Shown here: positions 34,764 through 43,753 of the stretch, in pieces | Numbering within the stretch: the first letter of the stretch is position 1 | Layout of the letters: each line of letters opens with the position of its first letter | Source: Mucilaginibacter sp. | GTDB lineage: Bacteria; Bacteroidota; Bacteroidia; Sphingobacteriales; Sphingobacteriaceae | Length of the DNA: 64,000 nt | NCBI GenBank assembly: GCA_028288305.1 | Contig: JAQBOA010000065.1 | Coordinates: forward strand, 1 to 64,000 | Direction of reading: 5' to 3' | The notes under the pieces: generated by a model | The model's database searches: none | What the model saw: only the letters and a program-made list of their open reading frames with translations | Told to the model about the DNA's origin: nothing | Position numbers and translations under genes: made by a program

Positions 34764-36169
34764 AACTCATCCAAAATCCTGAAAATCTTCTCCTTCATGC
34801 TTCTGCCCGATCCGTTATAATTATTTACCATGATAGAAAAGCAAAGTTCGCGGCCATTGTGCGTTTGATAACCGGCATAAGTAAGCACATTAAGGATGCT
34901 GCCGCTTTTCATTTTCATATTATTATACGTTGGCAAACTCTCATAAAAATCCGGAAACCAGTTTTCTTTTTTAGCTGATTGCAGGATAGTTGCCATGGTT
35001 AAAGTAGTAACCCTGGTGCCCGGCGAAAGGCCGCTTCCATCTACAATATTCAATGAGCGCGGATCGATGCCTTTTGCTTTCCAAAAATTCTGTTCCACTT
35101 CTACGCCATTGGCTGTTGACGGCTCTTTACCGGCTTTCCAGGCAATTGTTTTTAGCACCTGCTCTGCGTATAGGTTAATGCTTTTTTGATTCAGCCAGTA
35201 AACAATCTGACTTAAATATGGAGAAGGGATGGTGGTTAAATTAGTTACAATTTGTGGTGTTTGGAGCCCTTTGGCAATTAAAGAAGTTGTTGATTCAGGT
35301 TCACCGGTTATCAAAATTCCTAAACTTTTTAAGGTATCGCTTAATCGTAAAGCAGCATCATAAGCCGGATCAGGCAGTGCGGCAGAAATACTTTTTTTGG
35401 TTTGATCAATGGCATAAGTCCCCCTTAAATACATTGTTTTACCGTTAACAGGTAAATAGGCATAGGCGTTATCGCCGGTATTGGCCGGCGCATTTATAAG
35501 CTCACTTTTAAAATTAAGGTAGGGTACAGCAGATACTTCATGTGAAATACTTATGGGACTACCAACGCTGCCTGTCTTTAATTTAATATCAAACTGGTTT
35601 TCACGCCAGCAAAGGCCTGACGTACCTGCACCGTAGTAGTTGCCTATGTCTTCCCATATCCATCCATCGGGGATAGCTTGTGTGCCAAAAATGCTATCGT
35701 CACCAATAATACGCCCGTTAATATTTTTTATCCCAGCCTTTCGAAGTGTAGCTACCATTAAGCTGAGTACATGATCTTCATGTGTATTCTCATATCTCCA
35801 GCTGCCCAAAGTCGGGTCGCCGGATCCCTTGATAATTACATCCCCGGTAAGGGTACCATCAGGACCTATTGAACCAATATAACCAAATTGGGTTTGATAT
35901 TGAAAATCTTTCCCCAATAAGTTAAAAGCGGTAATGGTTGTTATGGTTTTGAGTGTCGATGCTGTTGCCAGGCCCATGTTTGGATTAGCAGCAAACACCG
36001 TTTCCCCGGTTTTTGCATCCAGCACTGTTAAAGAAACCGATGCATAGCGGCACTGACTATCAGCCTGCAACCGGTTAAATGCCGAATGCAGTTTTTGCTC
36101 AAGCGGTTGGGCAAAGGTTTGCCCGGAAATAAGAAATAGACTAACTAACCAGATCTGTTTGATCCTCAT
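34751..36169 (-). CDS. dacB: D-alanyl-D-alanine carboxypeptidase/endopeptidase (PBP4)
   Basis: The 472-aa exported protein (signal about residues 1-20) has the penicillin-binding SxxK at S71-K74 (ASTLKTIT), a large inserted domain and a KSG box near the C-terminus (MKSGSIL). It is a class C PBP that trims or cuts peptidoglycan peptides. The 5' end overlaps the upstream permease gene by 29 nt. The last three residues and the stop codon come from an intergenic repeat. Confidence 0.9.
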   Translation of the reverse strand: MRIKQIWLVSLFLISGQTFAQPLEQKLHSAFNRLQADSQCRYASVSLTVLDAKTGETVFAANPNMGLATASTLKTITTITAFNLLGKDFQYQTQFGYIGSIGPDGTLTGDVIIKGSGDPTLGSWRYENTHEDHVLSLMVATLRKAGIKNINGRIIGDDSIFGTQAIPDGWIWEDIGNYYGAGTSGLCWRENQFDIKLKTGSVGSPISISHEVSAVPYLNFKSELINAPANTGDNAYAYLPVNGKTMYLRGTYAIDQTKKSISAALPDPAYDAALRLSDTLKSLGILITGEPESTTSLIAKGLQTPQIVTNLTTIPSPYLSQIVYWLNQKSINLYAEQVLKTIAWKAGKEPSTANGVEVEQNFWKAKGIDPRSLNIVDGSGLSPGTRVTTLTMATILQSAKKENWFPDFYESLPTYNNMKMKSGSILNVLTYAGYQTHNGRELCFSIMVNNYNGSGRSMKEKIFRILDELKTP

Positions 36170-37598
36170 GTTTTGAATAACGTTGTGTCAAGTAATAAAT
36201 TGGAATACCGATAAGAACAATGATTAAACCGGGCCAGGTGAAATTTGGTTTATATATGATTAGTAAAATACAAAATGCAATACCCATTATCATATAAATT
36301 GCGGGTAAAACTGGGTAGCCAAAAGCTTTGTAAGGTCTTTCAGCATCAGGGCGTTTCACCCGAAGGATATATATACCAAATATAGTCAGTACATAAAAGA
36401 TCACTACAACAAACGAAATCATATCTAACAAGTCGCCATATCTTCCGCTAAGGCAAAGAATTGATGCTACTATCGCTTGTACCCACAACCCAAATTCAGG
36501 TACGGCAAATTTATTTAATGTACCTGTACGTTTAAAAAACAAGCCGTCTTTGGCCATGGTATAATAAACCCTGGCACCAGCCATAATCAGGCCATTGTTG
36601 CAGCCAAAGGTTGAGATCATGATCATTAAAGCAATTACCAACGTACCCAGATCGCCGAATATTGCATGAGACGCTGCAACGGCTACTCTGTCTTTATTAG
36701 CTGTAGCAATATCATGCAACGGCAACACACCAGTGTACATAACGTTTGCAGACACGTAAATGATGGTTACAATTAAAGTCCCCAAAAACAAGCTTAAACC
36801 AATATTACGTTTGGGATTATTCATTTCGCCGGCAATAAAGGTTACGTTATTCCATGCATCGCTGCTAAAAATAGAGCCAACCATCGAGGCAGCAATCGCA
36901 CCAAGCGCAGCAGCAAGGGTTAAGCTGCCAATGCCATTATCGGTTCCATCTGCATTTAGCTTATGCATATTCCAGGCATTGCTCCAGTTAGCATGCCATA
37001 CATCGCCTTTTAGGGCAATAAAACCAAATATGATTAACCCGAATAAGCTGAGCAGTTTGGTTAAAGTAAATATGTTTTGTATGATTTTACCGCTTTTAAC
37101 ACCCTTTGTATTGATAAAAGTAAGCAGCAGGATAACCACTATTGAAACCAGTTGGGCTGCACTAACGGTAAAATGCGATGAACCGATTTGTGTGCTGAAT
37201 AAGATATTATCCTCGCTAACGGCAGGAACTAAGTAAGCAGTAAACTTTGAGAAAGCTACACCAACTGCGGCAATGGTGCCGGTTTGTATTACAGCGAAAA
37301 AGCTCCAGCCGTATAAAAAAGCTATCAGTTTATTATAAGCTTCTTTTAAGTAAACGTATTGTCCGCCTGCTTTTGGGAACATCGCGCTTAGCTCGCCATA
37401 GCTTACGGCCGCTGTTATAGTCATAAACCCGGTGATGATCCACACCAAAATGAGCCAGCCTGCTGAACCTACGTTACGGGTAATATCAGCACTTACAATA
37501 AAAATACCCGAGCCGATCATGGAGCCTGCAACCAGCATAGTGCCATCGAGCAAACCCAGTTCATGCTTCATTTTCGGTTGTCCTGAATTATTCTTCAT
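36141..37598 (-). CDS. APC-family amino acid permease
   Basis: The 485-aa protein (ATG at 37596-37598; a TTG just before it is not needed) has about twelve helices and the APC start GTMLVAGSMIGSGIFIV (the GSGIF helix break binds the substrate backbone). It resembles the L-type/serine-threonine exchanger branch. It overlaps dacB by 29 nt on the same strand. One possible link is uptake of amino acids freed from the wall, but the substrate is unproven. Confidence 0.88.
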   Translation of the reverse strand: MKNNSGQPKMKHELGLLDGTMLVAGSMIGSGIFIVSADITRNVGSAGWLILVWIITGFMTITAAVSYGELSAMFPKAGGQYVYLKEAYNKLIAFLYGWSFFAVIQTGTIAAVGVAFSKFTAYLVPAVSEDNILFSTQIGSSHFTVSAAQLVSIVVILLLTFINTKGVKSGKIIQNIFTLTKLLSLFGLIIFGFIALKGDVWHANWSNAWNMHKLNADGTDNGIGSLTLAAALGAIAASMVGSIFSSDAWNNVTFIAGEMNNPKRNIGLSLFLGTLIVTIIYVSANVMYTGVLPLHDIATANKDRVAVAASHAIFGDLGTLVIALMIMISTFGCNNGLIMAGARVYYTMAKDGLFFKRTGTLNKFAVPEFGLWVQAIVASILCLSGRYGDLLDMISFVVVIFYVLTIFGIYILRVKRPDAERPYKAFGYPVLPAIYMIMGIAFCILLIIYKPNFTWPGLIIVLIGIPIYYLTQRYSKHEDQTDLVS

Positions 37599-37743
37599 CA
37601 ATAGTTTATTGTTTAAGGTCCTAAACTATTTAAAAAACTTTAAAATGACAGGCTATTGTAAAGAAATTAATTTACTAATTTGCAGCAGCCAATTATATTT
37701 ACAAACCTTTTATAAAAAATAGTATACAACAACCTAATTTAAT

Positions 37744-39990
37744 ATGGATCTATTGAACAATTACTTAATTTATTTAATTCCTGTTTTCGGCATCATTGGC
37801 ATAATAGCAATGGCCATTAAAGCAGCCTGGGTAACCAAACAGGAAACCGGTGATGCCGGCATGAACCAGCTTGCGGGCTATATTGCGGCAGGCGCTATGG
37901 CTTTTTTAAAGGCGGAATGGAAAGTGCTGAGTTATTTTGTGGTAGTAGCGATGATATTGCTGGCATGGTCTGGCACTACAGTGATCACTTCAAGCCCGGT
38001 AATTGCGATTTCTTTTTTATGTGGCGCTTTCCTGTCGGCTTTTGCCGGATTCTTAGGAATGCGCATCGCAACAAAAGCAAATGTACGTACCACGCAGGCC
38101 GCTAAAACCAGTTTAGCCAAAGCTTTACAAGTATCATTTACCGGCGGTACCGTAATGGGTTTGGGTGTAGCGGGCCTTGCAGTAATAGGATTGGGTTCAT
38201 TATTTATTGTTTTTTATACTGTATATGTAGTAAATACAGGCGGGAACGTTAACGGTGAAGCAATGGCCAAGGCATTGGATGTGCTTGCCGGATTTTCATT
38301 AGGAGCAGAGTCCATTGCCCTGTTTGCACGTGTAGGTGGAGGTATTTATACCAAAGCGGCTGATGTGGGTGCGGATTTGGTAGGTAAAGTTGAAGCCGGT
38401 ATACCTGAAGATGACGTACGTAACCCCGCTACTATTGCCGATAACGTAGGTGATAACGTAGGTGACGTTGCCGGTATGGGCGCAGATTTATTTGGCTCAT
38501 ATGTGGCCACAATGCTGGCAACAATGGTTTTAGGCCGTGAAATAGTATCAAATGATAAATTTGGCGGGATAGCTCCTATACTATTGCCAATGGTAATAGC
38601 AGGTCTTGGGTTACTGTTTTCAATTGTAGGCGCAGCATTTGTTAAGATAAAAAATGAAACTGACAGCGTTCAGAAAGCCTTAAATATAGGTAACTGGACT
38701 TCTATTATTTTAACCGCAATAGCCACTTACTTTATAGTGCAGTGGATGCTGCCTTCGGGTGAGTTTCACATGATTCGCGATGATACAGGCGGTGTATTAA
38801 AAGGCGGCGCGTCTCATTTTACAAAAGATGGTGTGTATATGGCTATCCTTGTAGGATTGGTTGTTGGCACCCTGATGTCCATGATCACTGAATATTACAC
38901 TGCTATGGGCAAACGTCCTGTGCTGGGAATTATCAGGCAGTCATCAACCGGCCATGCTACCAATATTATTGCTGGTTTAGCCGTTGGTATGGAATCAACC
39001 GTATTGCCTATTCTTGTTTTAGCGTCAGGTATATATGGTTCTTACTATTTCGCAGGTTTATACGGCGTTTCAATTGCTGCTGCGGGCATGATGGCAACAA
39101 CCGCTATGCAGTTATCCATTGATGCTTTTGGCCCTATTGCGGATAATGCCGGTGGTATTGCCGAAATGAGCCGCCTGCCAGAAGAAGTAAGGCACCGTAC
39201 AGACAACCTTGATGCTGTTGGCAACACTACCGCAGCAACAGGTAAGGGTTTCGCTATTGCTTCGGCGGCATTAACCTCACTGGCCTTATTTGCGGCCTTT
39301 GTTGGCGTGGCAGGTATAGAGCACATTGATATTTATAAAGCTAATGTTTTAGCCGGGTTGTTTGTCGGCGGTATGATCCCATTCATATTTTCGTCTCTTG
39401 CTATTTCCGCTGTAGGCCGTGCTGCTATGGCAATGGTAGAAGAGGTTCGCCGCCAGTTCCGTGAGATACCTGGGATTATGGAATATACAGGTAAACCTGA
39501 ATACGAAAAATGTGTGGCTATATCTACCCAGGCATCTATCCGCGAAATGGTAGCTCCCGGATTAATCGCACTGCTCACACCTATTATCATTGGTTTTTCA
39601 TTCGGTCCGGAAGTATTGGGCGGTTTGCTGGCTGGTGTAACTGTATCAGGTGTATTAATGGGATTATTTCAAAGCAACGCCGGTGGTGCATGGGACAATG
39701 CTAAAAAGTCATTCGAAAAAGGGGTGATGATTAATGGTGAGATGTTCTACAAAAAATCTGAACCGCACAAAGCGTCTGTAACCGGTGATACCGTTGGCGA
39801 TCCATTTAAAGATACATCGGGCCCGTCAATGAATATTTTGATCAAGCTGATGTCGATAGTTTCCCTGGTAATTGCACCTCATTTAAATATGCATACACCT
39901 AAAAACGAGGGTATGAATCATCCTATACAAAAAGAGATAAGGATGCATGCGATGGTTAGTCCGTTTGTGAAGGTGGATAAGAAAGGTTAA
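37744..39990 (+). CDS. hppA: Membrane-bound ion-translocating pyrophosphatase
   Basis: The 748-aa protein has about sixteen helices and the pyrophosphate-binding signatures [19 protein letters not shown] and [20 protein letters not shown]. It hydrolyses PPi and pumps H+ and/or Na+. The K+-site motif reads [10 protein letters not shown] with Ala at residue 497, the K+-dependent type, which in Bacteroidota often means a Na+ or Na+/H+ pump. The last residues carry an extra hydrophilic tail. It is monocistronic and followed by a palindromic repeat. Confidence 0.95.
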   Translation: MDLLNNYLIYLIPVFGIIGIIAMAIKAAWVTKQETGDAGMNQLAGYIAAGAMAFLKAEWKVLSYFVVVAMILLAWSGTTVITSSPVIAISFLCGAFLSAFAGFLGMRIATKANVRTTQAAKTSLAKALQVSFTGGTVMGLGVAGLAVIGLGSLFIVFYTVYVVNTGGNVNGEAMAKALDVLAGFSLGAESIALFARVGGGIYTKAADVGADLVGKVEAGIPEDDVRNPATIADNVGDNVGDVAGMGADLFGSYVATMLATMVLGREIVSNDKFGGIAPILLPMVIAGLGLLFSIVGAAFVKIKNETDSVQKALNIGNWTSIILTAIATYFIVQWMLPSGEFHMIRDDTGGVLKGGASHFTKDGVYMAILVGLVVGTLMSMITEYYTAMGKRPVLGIIRQSSTGHATNIIAGLAVGMESTVLPILVLASGIYGSYYFAGLYGVSIAAAGMMATTAMQLSIDAFGPIADNAGGIAEMSRLPEEVRHRTDNLDAVGNTTAATGKGFAIASAALTSLALFAAFVGVAGIEHIDIYKANVLAGLFVGGMIPFIFSSLAISAVGRAAMAMVEEVRRQFREIPGIMEYTGKPEYEKCVAISTQASIREMVAPGLIALLTPIIIGFSFGPEVLGGLLAGVTVSGVLMGLFQSNAGGAWDNAKKSFEKGVMINGEMFYKKSEPHKASVTGDTVGDPFKDTSGPSMNILIKLMSIVSLVIAPHLNMHTPKNEGMNHPIQKEIRMHAMVSPFVKVDKKG

Positions 39991-40011
39991 TATTAATTGC
40001 TATTCGCCGAG

Positions 40012-40113
40012 CGTCATTGCTGTAAGGCACGAAGCAATCTCTACATAGGACAAGAATGATAATGCAAGTCGTTAATGCACAGTTCAGAGATTGCTTCGTA
40101 CCTCGCAATGACG
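40012..40113. repeat. Palindromic repeat of the TCGCAATGACG family, acting as convergent terminator
   Basis: Left arm CGTCATTGCTGTAAGGCACG-AAGCAATCTC and right arm GAGATTGCTTCGTACCTCGC-AATGACG pair with a few bulges around a 40-nt loop. It fills the gap between convergent hppA and the HAD gene. Related copies are at 9886-9979 and 52866-52961. Confidence 0.75.
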
Positions 40114-40119
40114 TTTTGA

Positions 40120-40725
40120 TTAAAGAACTCCCAATTCCTCCAGTTTTTCCCTCAACTTATCAGCCGATGTAAAATGTATTGATTGTATCCCTAATTTTTC
40201 AGCAGCTAAGATATTCCGGTAATTATCATCAATAAATAAAGCTTCTTCCGGCTTAACCTGGTGACGGTTGAGTAATATTTGATAAAATTCAGGGGTTGGT
40301 TTGCGCATTTTTTCAGCGCCCGATACTACGATCCCATCAAACCAATTTAAAAAATCATAGCGTTCTAAAGCAATTGGAAATGTTTCGGCCGACCAGTTGG
40401 TTAGCGCATATATTTTATATTTATTAGTTTCTTTGAGCTCTTTAAATATTTCAACAGTATCCCAAAACGGATCGCCCAGCATTTCTTCCCAGCGGGAATA
40501 AAAGGCCCTGATATTTGCTTCATGCCCGGGGAATTGTTTAACTAAAATCTCTGTACCTTCCTGAAGTGAGCGGCCGGCATCCTGTTCCTCATTCCAGTCG
40601 GATGTACAAACAGTGGCGAGAAAGTTTTTCATTTCCTGCTCATTATCAAACAAGGTGTTGTACATATAATGCGGGTTCCAATCAATCAAAACCGCGCCAA
40701 GATCGAATATGATCGTGTTTATCAT
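40120..40725 (-). CDS. HAD-superfamily hydrolase (HAD-IA)
   Basis: The 201-aa protein has motif I FDLGAVLIDW (nucleophile D8; the second Asp is replaced, DxGxV type as in HAD-IA dehalogenase-like members), motif II LTNWSAET, motif III Lys in EKMRKPTPEF and motif IV FIDDNYRN. It is likely a small-molecule phosphatase or phosphoglycolate-type enzyme of unknown substrate. It is 3 bp downstream of a lipoprotein gene, so probably one operon. Confidence 0.9.
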   Translation of the reverse strand: MINTIIFDLGAVLIDWNPHYMYNTLFDNEQEMKNFLATVCTSDWNEEQDAGRSLQEGTEILVKQFPGHEANIRAFYSRWEEMLGDPFWDTVEIFKELKETNKYKIYALTNWSAETFPIALERYDFLNWFDGIVVSGAEKMRKPTPEFYQILLNRHQVKPEEALFIDDNYRNILAAEKLGIQSIHFTSADKLREKLEELGVL

Positions 40726-40728
40726 AGA

Positions 40729-41094
40729 TTAATGTTTATGCCATTCCTTTATTTCGGCACTTGTAATTATGGAATCTTTATTGAATTTAATGATCAAATC
40801 CTTACCTGAAACGGGATCGATCAAGTCGTATTTTTCTGAAAGTGTGTAATAAGTTTTTGTTGTGTCTGTTTGGTTCGCGGGTGGGCCTAGTAATTGGAGC
40901 ATTTGTTTATTAGTCAGTCCTACTAATTTATAGTTTTGAAGTAAATCCTCAGCCATTGCCTCTCTTTCAGACCCATCAGGGCCGTCAGTTTCCAGATATT
41001 GTTGCCATCTGGTTGAATTGAATTTTACTTTGTGGCAGCTAAATAAAGTAACAACAAACGAGAAGCATACGATGCCAATCGAGACTTTGAACAT
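40729..41094 (-). CDS. Small SmpA/BamE-like lipoprotein
   Basis: The 121-aa protein has a lipoprotein signal (VVTLFSC, lipid Cys at about residue 20). The mature part contains NYKLVGLTNKQMLQLLGPPANQ, the helix-loop of SmpA/OmlA-type domains, then a beta strand region (TYYTLSEKYDLIDPVSGKDL). Its role is unknown; it is not BamE itself. It is followed at once by the HAD gene. Upstream, 5 bp away, lies the toxin gene at 41100. Confidence 0.6.
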   Translation of the reverse strand: MFKVSIGIVCFSFVVTLFSCHKVKFNSTRWQQYLETDGPDGSEREAMAEDLLQNYKLVGLTNKQMLQLLGPPANQTDTTKTYYTLSEKYDLIDPVSGKDLIIKFNKDSIITSAEIKEWHKH

Positions 41095-41099
41095 GCCGT

Positions 41100-41411
41100 T
41101 TATGATTTATACTTTTTAATCTTTTTGGGATCCTGGCGGTTATCAATAAACAAAACAAGTTCTATTTCTTTTTTGATTTTGCTAACCCTATAGATGAGGG
41201 AAACTGGTTTTATAACAAGCCCTATATGTAAATTTTTACGTCTACCAGGTTTTTTGCCTATAAGTGGTTCTTCGGATAGTGTTTCAAGGTATTCTTTTAC
41301 CCGCTTTCTAAAATTTGAGATCTCTTTTTCCGTCCAGTGTATTTTTAGATATTTTATTCTGTCATCAAAACTTAATAATGCATCAGGAGACCAGATTATG
41401 GTATAGCTCAT
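41100..41411 (-). CDS. RelE/ParE-type toxin 1
   Basis: The 103-aa basic protein has the RelE/ParE fold: an N-terminal helix pair (SPDALLSFDDRIKYLKIHW) and the beta sheet with VSLIYRVSKIKKEIELVLFIDNRQDP. It overlaps its antitoxin gene by 4 nt (ATGA). Toxins of this group cut mRNA or block gyrase; which one is not clear. A second homologous pair lies just upstream. Confidence 0.87.
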   Translation of the reverse strand: MSYTIIWSPDALLSFDDRIKYLKIHWTEKEISNFRKRVKEYLETLSEEPLIGKKPGRRKNLHIGLVIKPVSLIYRVSKIKKEIELVLFIDNRQDPKKIKKYKS

Positions 41412-41629
41412 AGTCCAAGCCTTGCCATTGCTTCTTCGTGGGGAATACCTTCGCCTCTATCCAATTTCTCTAAACTTTTCATTACAGCTTGTTGCTGTTC
41501 GTCACTTAAATCATCGAACCAATCATGACTGCGGCTTTTAAGCAGGTTCTTAATTTCTTTTATCAGGTTAATATCTTCAATAGTTAATACTTCTTTTACT
41601 ATTTTTAATTTTTCTGCCTGTAAATCCAT
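41408..41629 (-). CDS. Antitoxin 1 (paired with RelE/ParE-type toxin)
   Basis: The 73-aa acidic protein has a helix-rich start (MDLQAEKLKIVKEVLTIEDINLIKEI) and a C-terminal toxin-binding stretch (LSDEQQQAVMKSLEKLDRGEGIPHEEAMARLGL), the layout of the addiction-module protein of Bacteroidota. It precedes its toxin with a 4-nt overlap. Such antitoxins usually repress their own promoter, together with the toxin. Confidence 0.85.
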   Translation of the reverse strand: MDLQAEKLKIVKEVLTIEDINLIKEIKNLLKSRSHDWFDDLSDEQQQAVMKSLEKLDRGEGIPHEEAMARLGL

Positions 41630-41672
41630 GTCGTCTATTTATATAATACTAAGTTAGCTATTTTTTGTTGAT

Positions 41673-41984
41673 TTAACTTTTATGTTTCCGGATATACCCG
41701 GAATTTTGGCGATTATCAATAAAGGAGATCAATTGGATTTCTTTGGAAGGAATATTTATCCTATAGATAATTGATACTTGTTTGATAATAAGACAGATAA
41801 ATACACCTTTAAGTTTACAGGGAATAGTATTTCCAATTGGCGGTTTTTCCTCAAATATTTCAAAATATTCGTTTACTCTTTTCTTGAAATTTGTTTTCTT
41901 TTTTTGTCCGATATATTTAAGATACTTAATCCTTTCTTCAAAAGTTGATAATGCTTCGGGAGTCCAGGTTATAGCATACTTCAT
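41673..41984 (-). CDS. RelE/ParE-type toxin 2 (paralog)
   Basis: The 103-aa protein is homologous to toxin 1 through its whole length (PEALSTFEERIKYLKYIG, VSIIYRINIPSKEIQLISFIDNRQ) but is diverged, with a one-residue deletion after YLKY and a changed middle. It overlaps its antitoxin by 4 nt. Whether it is still active is unknown; no frameshift is present. Confidence 0.83.
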   Translation of the reverse strand: MKYAITWTPEALSTFEERIKYLKYIGQKKKTNFKKRVNEYFEIFEEKPPIGNTIPCKLKGVFICLIIKQVSIIYRINIPSKEIQLISFIDNRQNSGYIRKHKS

Positions 41985-42202
41985 AATCCAAGTTTTTCAA
42001 TAGCTTCCTTATGACTAATGAGTTCTCCTTTATCTGCCTGTTCCAAGCCCCTTAATACAGATTGCTGCTGACTTTCACTTAATACATCAAACCAATCAGG
42101 CCCTTCAATTTTCAAAAGAGATTCGATACCCTTTATAAGGTTAATATCATCAATATTTAATATTGCCTGTATCAACTTTAATTTTTCGGTCTGTAAATCC
42201 AT
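41981..42202 (-). CDS. Antitoxin 2 (paralog)
   Basis: This 73-aa protein has the same layout as antitoxin 1: MDLQTEKLKLIQAILNIDDINLIKGIESLLK, then LSESQQQSVLRGLEQADKGELISHKEAIEKLGL. The two pairs are 43 bp apart, in tandem, each with a 4-nt overlap. Cross-talk or promoter sharing between them is possible. Confidence 0.83.
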   Translation of the reverse strand: MDLQTEKLKLIQAILNIDDINLIKGIESLLKIEGPDWFDVLSESQQQSVLRGLEQADKGELISHKEAIEKLGL

Positions 42203-42295
42203 TTAATATTATTGATAGCACTAAGTTAATGAAGAATTCATAAATAAAACTTTTTGAATATAATGTTTTCATTAATTGTGCAGTAAAAACAAGCC

Positions 42296-43606
42296 TTACT
42301 TATTCTCAAGCAAATATTTCTTAAACCCTTCAAAATCCTTACCTAAAGCTACAGACTTCTTATTCTTTTTTGCCAATGCCTTAACCCGTTCAGGAACTAT
42401 TATTTTACCGGCAACACTACGCGGATAAACATCAGGGAATTTGCAGGGATGAGCGGTTGATAAAAAGACTCCTGCAAAATCACCGCGGTAATTATCCTGT
42501 TGCCAATCCTTCAAAGCTTGCCAGGCAATTGCAGTATGCGGACAAGCTACATAGTTATTGTTATCATAAATAAACTTGATAGCGTTAAGTGTTTCATCAT
42601 CATCATAACGATAACCTGTTACCAGCGTTTTTAATTTTTCAATGTCATCCTTAAACAGGTCGGCTATACGTACCCAGTTACTTGGGTCGCCAACATCCAT
42701 AGCATTTGACAGGGTGGCTACCGATGGCTTCGGCTGGTAAACGCCTGTCTTTAAAAATTCAGGAACAGTATCGTTAACATTGGTGGCTGCTATAAAATGT
42801 TCAACTGGTAAGCCCATTTTCCAGGCTAATAAACCGGCCCCAATGTTACCAAAGTTGCCGCTTGGGACAGAAAAAACCACCTTATCAATACCTTGTTTTA
42901 ATAACTGTGCATAGGCGTTAAAATAATAAAAGGTTTGTGGTATCAACCGGGCAATGTTGATAGAGTTGGCCGATGTAAGCCGGAATTTTTCATTCAGTTC
43001 TGCATCAGTAAAGGCTTGTTTAACTAATGCCTGGCAGTCGTCAAATGTACCATCAATCTCAACAGCACGAATGTTTTGGCCGTTTGTGGTGAGTTGAAGT
43101 TCTTGTATATCACTAACTTTTCCTTTAGGGAATAATATAGTGACACGGGTATTCGGCACGCCCAAAAAGCCAAGGGCTACAGCACCGCCGGTATCACCCG
43201 AAGTTGCAACCAATACATCCAGCTGTTTTTCATCTGCCTCTAAAAAGTAACTCATCACCCTGCTCATAAAGCGGGCTCCGAAATCCTTAAATGCCAGCGA
43301 TGGCCCATGAAAAAGCTCCAGTACAAATACGTTCTCTTCCAGCTTAACAACAGGGGCTAAAAAACTTATTGCATCATAAATGATAGCTTTCAGGTCGTCA
43401 TCTGCTATGTCGTCACCCAATAAATTTTTAGCCACATGAAAGGCTATTTCCGGAAGAGAATACTGATCGAGGTTATTTATAAACTTATCATCCAATTGCG
43501 GGATGTTCACCGGCATATAAAGCCCTTTATCTTGCGGCATGCTGTTAAAAACCGCTTCTTTGAATGACACCCTGGTAGAAGGGTTTTTGGTACTATATAG
43601 TTGCAA
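42296..43606 (-). CDS. thrC: Threonine synthase
   Basis: The 436-aa PLP enzyme converts O-phosphohomoserine to threonine. The PLP-lysine segment is LAFKDFGARFM (about residues 106-116), and SGDTGGAVALG binds the phosphate. The length is normal for the family. The first codon is TTG (43604-43606): no ATG fits, because an in-frame stop lies 6 nt upstream, and MQLYSTKNPSTRVSF matches the usual family start. A word-based palindrome abuts it. It is the last gene of thrA-thrB-thrC. Confidence 0.95.
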   Translation of the reverse strand: MQLYSTKNPSTRVSFKEAVFNSMPQDKGLYMPVNIPQLDDKFINNLDQYSLPEIAFHVAKNLLGDDIADDDLKAIIYDAISFLAPVVKLEENVFVLELFHGPSLAFKDFGARFMSRVMSYFLEADEKQLDVLVATSGDTGGAVALGFLGVPNTRVTILFPKGKVSDIQELQLTTNGQNIRAVEIDGTFDDCQALVKQAFTDAELNEKFRLTSANSINIARLIPQTFYYFNAYAQLLKQGIDKVVFSVPSGNFGNIGAGLLAWKMGLPVEHFIAATNVNDTVPEFLKTGVYQPKPSVATLSNAMDVGDPSNWVRIADLFKDDIEKLKTLVTGYRYDDDETLNAIKFIYDNNNYVACPHTAIAWQALKDWQQDNYRGDFAGVFLSTAHPCKFPDVYPRSVAGKIIVPERVKALAKKNKKSVALGKDFEGFKKYLLENK

Positions 43607-43607
43607 T

Positions 43608-43749
43608 TTGATTTACGATTTTAGATTTACGAATTACGATTGATTTTGATTTCTTTTTGTCTGAATCAGGATTTTCAGATGAACAGGATTAATATTTGAT
43701 TTAAAAATGCATCTTGAAAATCCTAAAATCCTGTAAATCTTGATTCAGA
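43608..43749. repeat. Two word-based palindromes between thrB and thrC
   Basis: Part 1 (43608-43650): ATTTACGA/ATTACGAT words directly next to the thrC start, shared with 54895-55005. Part 2: TCTGAATCA (43670-43678) paired with TGATTCAGA (43741-43749), with nested GGATTTTC/GAAAATCC and ACAGGATT/AATCCTGT. The thrB-thrC transcript would fold strongly here, possibly tuning thrC. Confidence 0.7.
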
Positions 43750-43753
43750 ATAA

